Assembly (NCBI GenBank): GCA_039679645.1
Contig: JBDKUO010000062.1
Location: 1-64,000 of the forward strand
DNA: 64,000 nucleotides
From: Armatimonadota bacterium
GTDB lineage: Bacteria > Armatimonadota > UBA5829
Direction of reading: 5' to 3'
Below are positions 1 through 8,973 of this stretch, in pieces; position 1 is the stretch's first letter, and every line of letters starts with the position of its first letter. Under the pieces are notes generated by a model, which worked only from the letters and a program-made list of their open reading frames with translations, was not told where the DNA came from and ran no database searches. The translations under genes and the position numbers were made by a program.

Positions 1-1587
1 CGCCAGGACGAGCAGTTCGCCGAATGAATAGGCGTAGACATAGAACGGTGAGCCGATGAAGTGGTTCACATACATCCACCAGACCTTGTGCTCCTCACCC
101 ATCTCGACTGAATCAAGGAACATAGCCTGGATATTGCGCTGCCACATATCGCTGATCTCGTCAGTGGTCAGTTCGCCCATCTCGCGGCGTGATTTGTGAA
201 GTTCCTGCTCGAACCGATACATAGCCGCCTGGCGGAAGATAGTCGCGAAGTTGCCCTCTATCTTCTCGGCATAGAGAGCAAGTTTGTCCTCAAGACCGGC
301 CTTGGAGACGATATTCTCAAAGACCAGCATCTCTCCGAATGTGCTTGCAAGCTCGGCTACCGGCAGCACACTGTGCATATTCAGATATCCAAGTGGACGG
401 GCAAGATATGCATGGACGCCGTGGCCGAGTTCATGGCCGAGAGTCATGATATCATCCTGGCGGTTGAGATAGCTCAAAAGCACATATGGGTGCGTATCCG
501 CAGTGACATATGAGCAGAACGCCCCACCCCGCTTGCCTTTGCGCGGCTCGGCGTCTATCCAGTTATTTGCAAAGAACTTATCCGCCGTGTCCGCCATAGT
601 CTGCGAGAACTTGCCGAAGGAAGTAAGCACTGTCTCGCGTGCCTCATCGAAGCTGTATTCCTTCTTGGACTCGAAGAGGGGCGCATAGCGGTCGTAGTGC
701 ATGAGTTTATCGACGCCGAGAATCTCGCGCTTGGTCTTATAGTACCTGGCGACCAGAGGGAAATTGTCCGTGCAGGTCGAAATAACTGTCTCGACTGTCT
801 GGGCGTCGAGCTCGTTGGATGTGTTGCGAGCCTGCTCGGGATATTCGTAGCGGCGGAGGCGGTCGTCGACTGCTTTATCGTACACCAGGGTATTGAATAT
901 AAATGTCAAAAGATGGCCGCTGGCATTCAGACCTTCTGAAAGAGAGCCGGCGGCAGCTTTGCGAGTTTCACGGTTGGGATCACGCAGGAGAGCGAGGACT
1001 TCAGGCTCTGTCATTGTCTTTTCCTCGCCGTTGACCGTGACTTTGAACGTTATATCCGAGACCATCTCCTCGAAAAGACGCTCGAAGGCGCGGCCCCCGG
1101 TATTGGCCTTCTCTTCAAGAATTTTTTCCTCAGGCTCGGAAAGCCTGTGCTCGCGGAAGAGCCGCATAGCCCAAATAAAGTGACGATATCTGGCCAGGAT
1201 ATCGTCCTGCATGAGCCGGTCGATGATCTCGGGCTTTGCGGCCATAAGCTCCAGGTCAAAGAACAATAGTTCCAGCGCGATCTCGGTCTGGCGCTCCTGA
1301 ATGTGCTGGAGCAGCGCGCCGTGCTCGGGATTGCTTGTATCGGCGGAAAAGACCAACGAGGCGTAGCTCGCAGGCTTCGCCATCTCCTGCACCATGTCTT
1401 CGTATTCTTTGACGGAATCAAACAGGGTCCTGGCGGTCAGGTCATCGCTGTCTATCTTGCCGCGATAGGTATCTGCGAACTGCTTTGCGCGGGCAAGGGA
1501 TTTGTCGAGTGTTTCGTCTATTTTGGGATCGTCGATTCCTATATAAAGATCGCTGAGGTCCCACGCGACTTTGGTCATATCAGGCAT
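1..1587 (-). CDS. pepF: Oligoendopeptidase F family (M3) zinc metallopeptidase, C-terminus cut by window edge
   Basis: The 529 visible residues read as a cytoplasmic M3-family oligopeptidase, which cleaves short peptides. The zinc motif HELGH lies near residue 385 and is followed by GVHAYLARP; a PepF protein of about 600 residues normally has it there. The conserved downstream stretch includes ASTFGEMLVFE, whose Glu is the likely third zinc ligand. No signal peptide is visible. The start is the ATG at 1587, preceded on the minus strand by AAGGAG. The gene runs off the left edge, so roughly 70 residues are missing. It is monocistronic as far as can be seen; the next gene upstream, cstA, ends 66 bases away. 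The family call is firm; the exact peptide specificity is not readable from sequence. Confidence 0.93.
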   Translation of the reverse strand, partial: MPDMTKVAWDLSDLYIGIDDPKIDETLDKSLARAKQFADTYRGKIDSDDLTARTLFDSVKEYEDMVQEMAKPASYASLVFSADTSNPEHGALLQHIQERQTEIALELLFFDLELMAAKPEIIDRLMQDDILARYRHFIWAMRLFREHRLSEPEEKILEEKANTGGRAFERLFEEMVSDITFKVTVNGEEKTMTEPEVLALLRDPNRETRKAAAGSLSEGLNASGHLLTFIFNTLVYDKAVDDRLRRYEYPEQARNTSNELDAQTVETVISTCTDNFPLVARYYKTKREILGVDKLMHYDRYAPLFESKKEYSFDEARETVLTSFGKFSQTMADTADKFFANNWIDAEPRKGKRGGAFCSYVTADTHPYVLLSYLNRQDDIMTLGHELGHGVHAYLARPLGYLNMHSVLPVAELASTFGEMLVFENIVSKAGLEDKLALYAEKIEGNFATIFRQAAMYRFEQELHKSRREMGELTTDEISDMWQRNIQAMFLDSVEMGEEHKVWWMYVNHFIGSPFYVYAYSFGELLVLA

Positions 1588-1653
1588 ATCTATCTCCTTG
1601 AGGTTAAAACCTATCAATATATGCCACATTATACTAGCGGCCAAACAGACAGT

Positions 1654-3486
1654 CTAGTCATTTATATCAATGCCCTCGGCAAGACCCATGAGGTCTCTAT
1701 CGGGATCGGAGCCGGTCGGGCACTTAGGACATTTGAGTATTTTCACCCACTTGATTGCGCAGTCGACTGAGACTATCACGGCAAGGATCATCATGATTAT
1801 CGTCAGGCTTCCCTTGAGCCAATCCGCTTCGGGACCACTCAAAATGCCTATTGTATACTGCACCCCGGAGGTCAGGACCGTGACTGCCATAAAGAGAAAC
1901 GGAAGGAACGTGGTGAGGGCATAGACGCGCTTGGCAGAACGCTGCAGGATGCAGGTTGTGCCGATAGCCAGAGCGATTATGCTCAGAAGCTGATTTGCGA
2001 TACCGAACATCGGCCAGATGGTGCTGATGGTGCCGCCCTTGAGCAGATAATACCAGGAATATGTCACCAGAAAACTGGTAAAGATAACACCCGGCATCCA
2101 TGTTCCCTTGCCCAGAGGCTTATATACGGAACCGAGCATCTCTTGCACTATAAAGCGAGCGACACGCGTGCCGGTATCGATGGTGGTCAGTATGAACAGC
2201 GCCTCGAACATAATTGCAAAGTGATACCAATACGACATCAGGTTCGTCATACCCGGCAGCTTGGAAAATATACGCGCCATACCGACCGCAAGAGTGACCG
2301 CGCCGCCTGTCCGGCCTACCAGACTGTGTTCGCCTACCATTCTGGTGAGTTCAGTCAACTGAACCGTATGATGGGCGAAATCTGGGAACTTAACGATGTT
2401 GGCATTGATTGCGAAATAGTCGCCCTGATACAAAGTGCAGGCGGCTATAAGGGCAAGCAGGCTGACGAAACCTTCAATAAGCATGCCGCCGTAGCCGATG
2501 GGCTTGATATCGGCTTCACTGCTGATCATCTTGGGAGTGGTGCCCGAACCTATCAGGGCATGAAAACCCGAAATTGCACCGCAGGCGATGGTCAGACACA
2601 CATACGGCCATACGGGGCCTGGGACGACCGGGCCGCCGCCATGAATAAAATGAGTGGTCGCAGGCATCACCAGATGGGGATGCACGAAGAAAATCCCTAT
2701 CGCCAGAAGCGCAACGGTCCCGAGTTTCATATATGTGGACAGATAATCCCTCGGGCACAGCAGCATCCACACCGGCAGGACCGCGGCAATAAAGCCGTAT
2801 GTGGGCAGGGCAATCTTTATGGCATCCGGCGATAGCACAAAGTAGTGCGCAATGCTCTTAGGAAGCCAGCCTCCGCCGACTACACCTCCGATCAGCAGCA
2901 CCACGCCTATTATAGTGGCCTCGGTCACCTTGCCGGGTCTGATCTTATACATCCACTGACCCATCAGGAACGCGATGGGTATGCTGCAAGCGATCGTGAA
3001 TGTACCCCAGGAACTCTCCTGCAGAGCATTCACCACAGCTCCCGCAAGACCGGCAAGCGCGACTATGATAATAAAGAGGACCGCAAACGCCGTGCACCAA
3101 CCGGCCACAGGGCCTAAGAACTTATGCGCGATCTTGGAGATCGACTCGCCTCTGTTTCTGACGGATGCATACAGAATGATATAGTCCTGAACTGCGCCTG
3201 CAAAGACAGAACCGATGAGTATCCAGATTGCTCCCGGCAAATAGCCGTATTGAGCGGCCAAAACAGGCCCGATCAGAGGTCCTGCGCCTGCAATGGCGGC
3301 GAAGTGGTGACCGAAAAGGACATACTTGTTGGTTGGATGATAGTCCTTGCCGTCCCTGAACTCATAAGCCGGAGTTTTTCTTTTTTCGTCGCAGACAGCT
3401 ACTTTGGCAGCGAGAAAGGCGCCATAGTAACGATAGGCGAGCGCAAATACGCATATCGCGATGATAAGAAGAGTGAGTGCATTCAT
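1654..3486 (-). CDS. cstA: Carbon starvation protein A (CstA) family peptide/pyruvate transporter
   Basis: A 610-residue polytopic membrane protein. The N-terminus MNALTLLIIAICVFALAYRY and the segment TNKYVLFGHHFAAIAGAGPL are hallmarks of the CstA family, whose known members take up peptides or pyruvate during nutrient limitation. More than a dozen hydrophobic segments follow. The C-terminal tail carries a KCPKCP pair of cysteines after the last membrane helix, which could bind metal; I do not know it as a family constant. The ATG at 3486 sits behind AGGTGG. A consensus-like promoter (TTGACA, 17-base spacer, GATAAT) lies at 3526-3554, so it is probably transcribed alone. CstA is known to be carbon-regulated in enterobacteria; no CRP site is evident here. 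Confidence 0.95.
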   Translation of the reverse strand: MNALTLLIIAICVFALAYRYYGAFLAAKVAVCDEKRKTPAYEFRDGKDYHPTNKYVLFGHHFAAIAGAGPLIGPVLAAQYGYLPGAIWILIGSVFAGAVQDYIILYASVRNRGESISKIAHKFLGPVAGWCTAFAVLFIIIVALAGLAGAVVNALQESSWGTFTIACSIPIAFLMGQWMYKIRPGKVTEATIIGVVLLIGGVVGGGWLPKSIAHYFVLSPDAIKIALPTYGFIAAVLPVWMLLCPRDYLSTYMKLGTVALLAIGIFFVHPHLVMPATTHFIHGGGPVVPGPVWPYVCLTIACGAISGFHALIGSGTTPKMISSEADIKPIGYGGMLIEGFVSLLALIAACTLYQGDYFAINANIVKFPDFAHHTVQLTELTRMVGEHSLVGRTGGAVTLAVGMARIFSKLPGMTNLMSYWYHFAIMFEALFILTTIDTGTRVARFIVQEMLGSVYKPLGKGTWMPGVIFTSFLVTYSWYYLLKGGTISTIWPMFGIANQLLSIIALAIGTTCILQRSAKRVYALTTFLPFLFMAVTVLTSGVQYTIGILSGPEADWLKGSLTIIMMILAVIVSVDCAIKWVKILKCPKCPTGSDPDRDLMGLAEGIDIND

Positions 3487-3525
3487 AATACCACCTGGTA
3501 ATATCGTAGAGGTTTGTTTGACATA

Positions 3526-3554
3526 ATTATCTCGCCGGACGGCGAATGTGTCAA
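3526..3554 (-). promoter_or_regulatory. Predicted sigma-70 promoter of cstA
   Basis: On the minus strand TTGACA (3554-3549), a 17-base spacer and GATAAT (3531-3526) match the -35/-10 consensus. Transcription would start near 3519, about 33 bases before the cstA ATG. The spacer contains GCCGTCCGGC, a short palindrome that could bind a regulator. Confidence 0.6.
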
Positions 3555-3586
3555 CCGTGATAAATCAGAGGGTTGTGCAGGTGTTT

Positions 3587-3611
3587 CCCTCCAGGTAAGA
3601 TACCCGGAGGG
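3587..3611. repeat. Dispersed 25-base hairpin, family A copy 1
   Basis: CCCTCC and GGAGGG arms enclose an inner pairable segment and a three-base loop. The same 25-base design recurs at 30445-30469 and 33366-33390. This copy lies between the stop of the glycosidase gene and the cstA promoter. There is no T-run, so it does not look like a simple terminator. Confidence 0.6.
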
Positions 3612-3638
3612 ATTGTAAACTCGCCCGCCGATAAAGTC

Positions 3639-5279
3639 TTAGCTTCCGGCGGGCCTGCCGTTTCGCGATTGCGAGAGCAGGGACGGAGCCTCATGCGGGG
3701 CACTCACCGGTTTTGGAAATGCCTGTTTGAGGACGGACCACCAGTCATAGTCGCGGACATACACCAGATCGAAGAGCATGCAGCCCTGAGTCTTATCCAG
3801 ACACTGCCTGATCGCCTCAAGAAACTTATCGGGCCGACCGTTATACTGGCGCAGGTAGAGGCTGCCATAGACGAAAGTCTCGTCCTTGACGGCATTCATA
3901 GACTCCTGGGCAGCCGCCTCGACACTCTTCCACTCCTGTTCGCCTTTATCCAGGGCTTCTTTGCGAGTAGGGTAAGTATAATAACAGCCCGTGCAGATAT
4001 AATCCGCAAGATCGGCATAGCCTGTCTCTTCGTAGCCGTTAGGCCACCAGTCCAGATCCGGTGCGCTGTGGCTTGGGCTGCCCCAGTTTACGCCCACGTC
4101 GAAATAGACCGGATACCATGACCCAACATATACACCAAGCTGGACTCCGCGCCTGATAGACTTGACCGTGGCTCTGACCTGCGCGAGAAAATCGCGTATC
4201 ACCTGTGCTCTGAACTTCAGCCAGTCTTTGAATAACGGCCCGCGCGCGATATCACCGGGAACAAGCGGCCTGGCGAAGATATCTTCTGGCCAGCTTTGCA
4301 CTTTCTTGCCGATGAAGCTCTCGAACTGTTTGCGCGTGACATCACTGAAATCGGTGTAAATATTGGGGTAGCGCATCCTGTCGAGCACTATGCCGTCAAC
4401 ATCGTATTTCTCGACGATCTCACGCATAATGCTCAACTCGTATGCCTGAACATCAGGATTGCAAGGGTTCACGAAAACAGCTTGGTGGAGGTTATCGGTC
4501 TCGCTGACACGGCGCATGGCTGCCTTGCCTTCGAGTGTAAACTTTGCCCCGCTGTCGGCTGTCTGCTTGAGCCAGCCACCCGCATCATTATTACCCAGTA
4601 AGATAAATCCGCCGTCAGGAGCGCAGAGATGCGCGCGCCCTATTACCTGCTCGGCACGGCTCGCCCGGCCGTCACCGGATACTCTCACATAGGTGGTGTC
4701 GGGAGGAAGATCACCGATAACACCTGAGTTGGAACCGTAGGCGCAAATATCTCCCTGATAAGGACCGTCGGCTGAACGCAGAGACCTCTTCTGGCCGTCA
4801 CTTGTGCAGACGCAGCGGTCCATTTCATACTGAACGCACTGCCAGTCGCGATTCTTAAATGCGGGACCGCCGCCTGCGCTCTGGGATCCCTCTGAAAAGA
4901 CATTGATGGAAGCATGGACCGCAATGCCTGCCTTGTGGCCCTCATCTACCACGGCTCTTAGCAGATCGTAATCGCGCGGATATGCGACCCCATTCAAACT
5001 GGTCAGGCGAGGGGCTATCCTGCTCTTATACAGCACCAGCCCCGAGAGGGGTTTGACGTCCACGATTATGGTATTGATATTGGCTTCACGGCATTTTCGG
5101 ACGGTCTCGGCGACGCCTTTGCGGCTCGAAAGCTGCCGTAGGTTCGCCTCGGCATCAAACCAGATTATTCGGCCCTGCAGGTGTTTTTGCCTGCAAATCT
5201 CATTTAGACAGCTATCCGCCGCAGCGCCCGGCAGAACCCACATAAGCGATATCCCCATCAAAAAAAGTGTGTAACGCAT
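3639..5279 (-). CDS. Secreted glycoside hydrolase-like protein, GHL10 (family-10-like) type
   Basis: The protein of 546 residues starts with a signal peptide (MRYTLFLMGISLMWVLPGA, then Ala-Ala-Asp). The TIM-barrel-like region resembles the GHL10 / DUF187 group: NTIIVDVKPLSG, then AVVDEGHKAGIAVHASINVF, then IVEKYDVDGIVLDRMRYP and QLGVYVGSWYPVYFDVG. Members are thought to act on polysaccharides or peptidoglycan, but the substrate here is unknown. An in-frame ATG at 5306 exists, but it lies in a hairpin overlapping the upstream stop, so the ATG at 5279 in front of the signal peptide is preferred. No Shine-Dalgarno is visible for either. It follows the secreted 601-residue gene with a 42-base gap and is probably co-transcribed with it. 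Confidence 0.75.
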   Translation of the reverse strand: MRYTLFLMGISLMWVLPGAAADSCLNEICRQKHLQGRIIWFDAEANLRQLSSRKGVAETVRKCREANINTIIVDVKPLSGLVLYKSRIAPRLTSLNGVAYPRDYDLLRAVVDEGHKAGIAVHASINVFSEGSQSAGGGPAFKNRDWQCVQYEMDRCVCTSDGQKRSLRSADGPYQGDICAYGSNSGVIGDLPPDTTYVRVSGDGRASRAEQVIGRAHLCAPDGGFILLGNNDAGGWLKQTADSGAKFTLEGKAAMRRVSETDNLHQAVFVNPCNPDVQAYELSIMREIVEKYDVDGIVLDRMRYPNIYTDFSDVTRKQFESFIGKKVQSWPEDIFARPLVPGDIARGPLFKDWLKFRAQVIRDFLAQVRATVKSIRRGVQLGVYVGSWYPVYFDVGVNWGSPSHSAPDLDWWPNGYEETGYADLADYICTGCYYTYPTRKEALDKGEQEWKSVEAAAQESMNAVKDETFVYGSLYLRQYNGRPDKFLEAIRQCLDKTQGCMLFDLVYVRDYDWWSVLKQAFPKPVSAPHEAPSLLSQSRNGRPAGS

Positions 5280-5283
5280 CTTG

Positions 5284-5323
5284 CATATGCCCAAACGACC
5301 GGGCATATGTTTTCCCGGTCGTT
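5284..5323 (-). promoter_or_regulatory. Two overlapping, mutually exclusive hairpins between two secreted-protein genes
   Basis: Arm pair one is AACGACCGGG (5294-5303) with CCCGGTCGTT (5314-5323), a perfect 10-bp stem that includes part of the upstream TAA stop. Arm pair two is CATATGCCC (5284-5292) with GGGCATATG (5301-5309), a perfect 9-bp stem ending 5 bases before the glycosidase ATG. Bases 5301-5303 belong to both, so the two stems exclude each other. Only three Ts follow stem one on the minus strand, so termination is doubtful; control of translation of the downstream gene is a possibility. Confidence 0.5.
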
Positions 5324-7127
5324 ATGACCTTACAACTAGAGTTGCGGGGTAGTTCGATCCAGCCACCGGCAGAGTCACGATCCTTACATACCTCACTTCG
5401 CCCGGCCTGAGCCGGTATGACTTCAGCGAAAACTCTGACGGCGGCTTGACATATTTCGTCGACACGAACTCTCCGTCAATAATAAATACCCCGGATGCGA
5501 GTCCCGCACTCGGATCGAACACCACTGTCACTTTTTTTGTAGTATCGGTCGGGTTGGTCACCTTGACGTTGATCTGATACGTTACGCCATAATTGCCGTA
5601 GAGCTTCTTCTGCTGGGTCACATCAGTGAGCGCTTTTTTACCTAATGGAATAAATGCCCACTGCTTACCTACTTCATAGTCCGCACTCACTTCTTTTATT
5701 GGCAGAGGATAGACGTGCTCGGACATTGTCAGCACCAGAGGGTTCGGAGCCGCGGCTATATCGCCCGCGGCAACGTTATCAAGACCCGGCGGGTTGGCAA
5801 CGATCCTTATATAAGACTCGCCGCCGTCGATCTGGGTGATTTGCAAGATGCCGCTGGTGGTGTCCATGTGGCCGAGCATATCGGAGACGAGCACCAGGCG
5901 TGACTCGGGCGGGATAGTCTCGATTACACTGACATCGCTGCGATCGTCCTTCAAAAAAGAGAGGCTGGCTTTGTAGCCCACCAGCACTGTGTCTGTAATC
6001 GGACTGGATACGGCTCGCGCTACTTTGACCTTGATCGGCATAATATTAGGATTTATAACATCCACCAGGAAATGCACGCTCTTGCCCATGGCGTTCTGGT
6101 GATGGAAAAGTACTCTGGTTGGCTTGTTATCGGTCAGTTTGCCGGCAAAAAGGACCTGATACTTGAGCAGGCGCTCGGGATCGTTGCTGTAAAAAAGCTG
6201 GCTCACCTCGGTGCGACGCATCGCAATGTTGCGCACACTGACATCGGCCTTAGTATTGAAAGGTATGTAACCGGGGCCGCTGATACTCACGTCTACTTTT
6301 GCTGTGCGGTCTTTGGCGCAGGCCAGCGCATCGCCCTGGCAATTGACTGAACCGAGTTCAACCCTGGCTCCAGGCTCAGCAATTACATTGCGCGAGAGGG
6401 CCTGCCTTACGGCATAGCAAATGGTGGATGTCGGACAGGGATTGCCGGTAACCTCCGCGACAGCCTTGCCTGTAATATAACCCGCGTATTTTTTTACGCT
6501 TACAGGCAGGCTTACTCTCTCGCCATCTATGCTGACATCGACTAAAGTATCGCCAAGCCGGCGGCCTGACACCTGAACATAACGTCCGTTGGCACCGGAA
6601 GCGGCAAATGCAATATTCTCATCCTGGGATTTTGACATGATCTGGCCGATGGCCGCCCCACCGACTGAGACTGTCCTGTTTTCGCCCAGGGGAATGGTGA
6701 GTCTTTTATCACTGAGAACGACGGCAGGCATTGAGAGAAGCGACTTGATATTGGACGCCCAGGTCACCGCGAGTGTGAGCGCGTCTGATTGATTGGTTTT
6801 GGCGTCGGCGGCAGTGGCGATGCAGATCATTGTATCGCCCGAATATATGCGACCCTGCGACTTGTCGCCCTTGGCATACAGACTTTTGGGGTCCATACCC
6901 GAAGCTACCAACTGGATCAGTCGCCCGGCTGTGATCTCAGCTCTTTTGGCGGGGGCGAGAGCGCCGTTGCCGACTTTGAACTTTATTGCGGGCAGATCGT
7001 TGATCGTAACAGTCGAGTCAGTGACACTTACCCTCGGCCTGAATGCAGCCGATGCCGAACCGGCCAGAAACAGGGACAAGGCAATAACCAAAACAAAACC
7101 AATTACTTTACGATCAAACACACACAT
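5322..7127 (-). CDS. Secreted protein of unknown function, beta-rich
   Basis: I do not recognise the family with confidence. The 601 residues begin with a clear signal peptide (hydrophobic core VIGFVLVIALSLFLAG, cleavage after ASA). The following region has short beta-type repeats. Residues about 145-215 (ENRTVSVGG ... DTLVDVSIDGERVSLPVSV) resemble the small beta domain seen at the start of secretin/CpaC-type pilus proteins or bacterial Ig-like domains. The C-terminal third (VTYQINVKVTNPTDTTKKV, then RPGEVRYVRIVTLPV) looks like an Ig-like or copper-chaperone-like fold. No catalytic motif or membrane anchor is visible. The gene is followed after 42 bases by the GHL10-type glycosidase, so the two may work together outside the cytoplasm. 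Confidence 0.6.
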   Translation of the reverse strand: MCVFDRKVIGFVLVIALSLFLAGSASAAFRPRVSVTDSTVTINDLPAIKFKVGNGALAPAKRAEITAGRLIQLVASGMDPKSLYAKGDKSQGRIYSGDTMICIATAADAKTNQSDALTLAVTWASNIKSLLSMPAVVLSDKRLTIPLGENRTVSVGGAAIGQIMSKSQDENIAFAASGANGRYVQVSGRRLGDTLVDVSIDGERVSLPVSVKKYAGYITGKAVAEVTGNPCPTSTICYAVRQALSRNVIAEPGARVELGSVNCQGDALACAKDRTAKVDVSISGPGYIPFNTKADVSVRNIAMRRTEVSQLFYSNDPERLLKYQVLFAGKLTDNKPTRVLFHHQNAMGKSVHFLVDVINPNIMPIKVKVARAVSSPITDTVLVGYKASLSFLKDDRSDVSVIETIPPESRLVLVSDMLGHMDTTSGILQITQIDGGESYIRIVANPPGLDNVAAGDIAAAPNPLVLTMSEHVYPLPIKEVSADYEVGKQWAFIPLGKKALTDVTQQKKLYGNYGVTYQINVKVTNPTDTTKKVTVVFDPSAGLASGVFIIDGEFVSTKYVKPPSEFSLKSYRLRPGEVRYVRIVTLPVAGSNYPATLVVRS

Positions 7128-7297
7128 AACAGCTAAAAAGGGAAAAAGCCCATGAGCCTTTTCCCACGTACTCCTCTTGATTTATTTGCGCTTACATGGC
7201 TATTCTATATGCAGGCATTTCGAGTGTCAAGGCTAAGCGCACATAGTTATAGTTCCATGCTTTTTGGGTAATGCCCAAATCGTGGAGGACTCGTTTG

Positions 7298-7636
7298 ATG
7301 AGATCGATTAGAACATTTTTTGTGGCGGCGTTGGTAATTGCAGTCTGCACTGCCGCATCGGCTACTCTGACATGGTACAAAACATTCGATGATCTGTACA
7401 ATCCAAAGCCTGACAGCGCTATCACTAAAGCCAGGTGCGCGCTTTGCCATACCTCGCCGACAGGAACAGACGGACTCAACTGCTACGGCAAGATGCTTCA
7501 AAAGAAAAAAATCGAGCCGGCCAGCCTGAAGACCGTTGAGAAGAAGGATGCAGATAAGGATGGGTTCAGCAACATAGCCGAGATTAGGGCGGGCACGCTG
7601 CCGGCAGACCCAAAGAGCAAACCTCGAAAAAAGTAA
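7298..7636 (+). CDS. Small exported c-type cytochrome-like protein with an EF-hand-like loop
   Basis: The 112-residue product has an N-terminal signal peptide and one CxxCH haem-attachment motif (C47-A-L-C50-H51). A second Cys at 62 and Met66 follow; Met66 is a candidate sixth haem ligand. Near the C-terminus, DADKDGFSNIAE (residues 84-95) matches a calcium-binding loop of the thrombospondin-3/EF-hand kind, and the tail is Lys-rich. The start at 7298 has GGAGG 10 bases upstream; an earlier in-frame ATG at 7271 lacks this and would extend the signal peptide. Partners are not evident: the downstream gene is a membrane glycosyltransferase-like protein. Confidence 0.75.
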   Translation: MRSIRTFFVAALVIAVCTAASATLTWYKTFDDLYNPKPDSAITKARCALCHTSPTGTDGLNCYGKMLQKKKIEPASLKTVEKKDADKDGFSNIAEIRAGTLPADPKSKPRKK

Positions 7637-7667
7637 TATCGGAGCATGATATACTTTACATGCTGAT

Positions 7668-8969
7668 ATGAAACTCAAAGCATTACCACCATACATAAAT
7701 AGGGCGATAGCCGTCATAATCGGCTTATTTGTCGTGCTGTCTCTGGCTTACTCATTTGCCGACAGACTTAAACTCGGGCCGGATGAGCCCGCGCATTTTA
7801 TATACATACGCTCTCTTGCCATTGAACACACTCCACCGCCCATATCACATACAAAGACAGACTCCGAAGAAGCGACTTCAAGCCACGAAGGTCATCAGCC
7901 CCCACTTTATTACGCATTGATGGCTATCCCCTACGCGCTTCTAAATGCCCTTGGCGCTGATCAAGACACGATATGGCGTGTGTTGAGACTCTTGAATATC
8001 GTGTTGGGAGCTGTCTGGATATATCTTGTGTATCTGCTGTGCCGGGCTTTCTTTGCGGAATACGACCCAGCGGCAGACAGATACGCTCTGGCTTGTGCTG
8101 CGTTTACGGCGCTTATTCCAACTGCATCTTACATGGCGGCGGTAGTCAATAACGATATACTTATAGCTCTCCTCTTCACCTGGGCCATGATCCCAATGCT
8201 CGCATTCTTTAGAACAGGCAAGCTGACAGTGAAATCGGCTACGCTTTGGGGCGTTATAATGGGGCTTGCTATCCTCACTAAGGCTCAGGGGCTTGTATTG
8301 CTTATGATGAGCGTTATTGCGGGAATATGCGCCTGCGGGCGAACAGGCTGGAAGAATTACAAAGGCATCCTGCGCACGCTGGGCATCAGTCTGGGTATGG
8401 CAATACTGGTAAGCGCATGGTGGTTTGTGCGGTGTCAGATTATTTATGGAACACCAATGCCGCATTCACTATATCAACCCGCAATAAAAGGTGGCTTGAT
8501 TCAACTGATATTTATGCATGAAGCAGTGGAACTTATCTGGAGAACAGCAGGACTGTTGATAGGTTACTTCTGGCTGCCATACTGGCTCATTGAAAAACAT
8601 CTTCCATTTATTCCTTATTTGAAAGCTCTTTGCTTTCCCATAGTCTTCTGGCTTGTGGGGCTGATTATACGAATCAGGCGAAAAGGCAGTGTGGACTGGC
8701 GATCACTGTGCTTGTTATGCATCGCTCCGGTGATTACTTATGTTTCATGGATGCAGTATGCGCTGACTGTCGACTGGGGAACAAACCTGCAGGGCCGCCT
8801 GCTGCTGCCTTCGGCGGCAGTGATCGCTATTGCATCAATACTCGGCGCTGACGGCTGGCTTAAGAGCGTCAAGGCCAAGAAGATAGGCTTTGCTGTCGGG
8901 TGCGCTATTATGCTAATAGTCAACATACTCGTGCTGTGGAGCACGGTTACTCTCAGGTGGGGCGCATAG
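7668..8969 (+). CDS. Polytopic GT-C/ArnT-like membrane glycosyltransferase (putative)
   Basis: A 433-residue membrane protein with about ten hydrophobic segments. After the first helix comes LGPDEPAHFIYIRSL, and then HEGHQPPLYYALMAIPYAL. The acidic loop motif (DEPAHF) plus H-x-PPLYY is typical of the dolichol- or undecaprenyl-phosphate-dependent GT-C superfamily (PMT/GT39, DUF2142). These enzymes transfer sugars from lipid carriers to proteins or surface glycans on the outer face of the membrane. It starts 31 bases after the cytochrome-like gene. It ends 4 bases before the convergent glycyl radical enzyme gene, so no separate terminator is possible between them. Donor and acceptor cannot be read from sequence. 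Confidence 0.72.
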   Translation: MKLKALPPYINRAIAVIIGLFVVLSLAYSFADRLKLGPDEPAHFIYIRSLAIEHTPPPISHTKTDSEEATSSHEGHQPPLYYALMAIPYALLNALGADQDTIWRVLRLLNIVLGAVWIYLVYLLCRAFFAEYDPAADRYALACAAFTALIPTASYMAAVVNNDILIALLFTWAMIPMLAFFRTGKLTVKSATLWGVIMGLAILTKAQGLVLLMMSVIAGICACGRTGWKNYKGILRTLGISLGMAILVSAWWFVRCQIIYGTPMPHSLYQPAIKGGLIQLIFMHEAVELIWRTAGLLIGYFWLPYWLIEKHLPFIPYLKALCFPIVFWLVGLIIRIRRKGSVDWRSLCLLCIAPVITYVSWMQYALTVDWGTNLQGRLLLPSAAVIAIASILGADGWLKSVKAKKIGFAVGCAIMLIVNILVLWSTVTLRWGA

Positions 8970-8973
8970 AGAC

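Noticed and set aside
2143-2835. Long plus-strand open frame (230 codons) opposite cstA
   Set aside because: It lies entirely antisense to a clear CstA protein, has no family match or ribosome site, and its composition follows from the coding strand.
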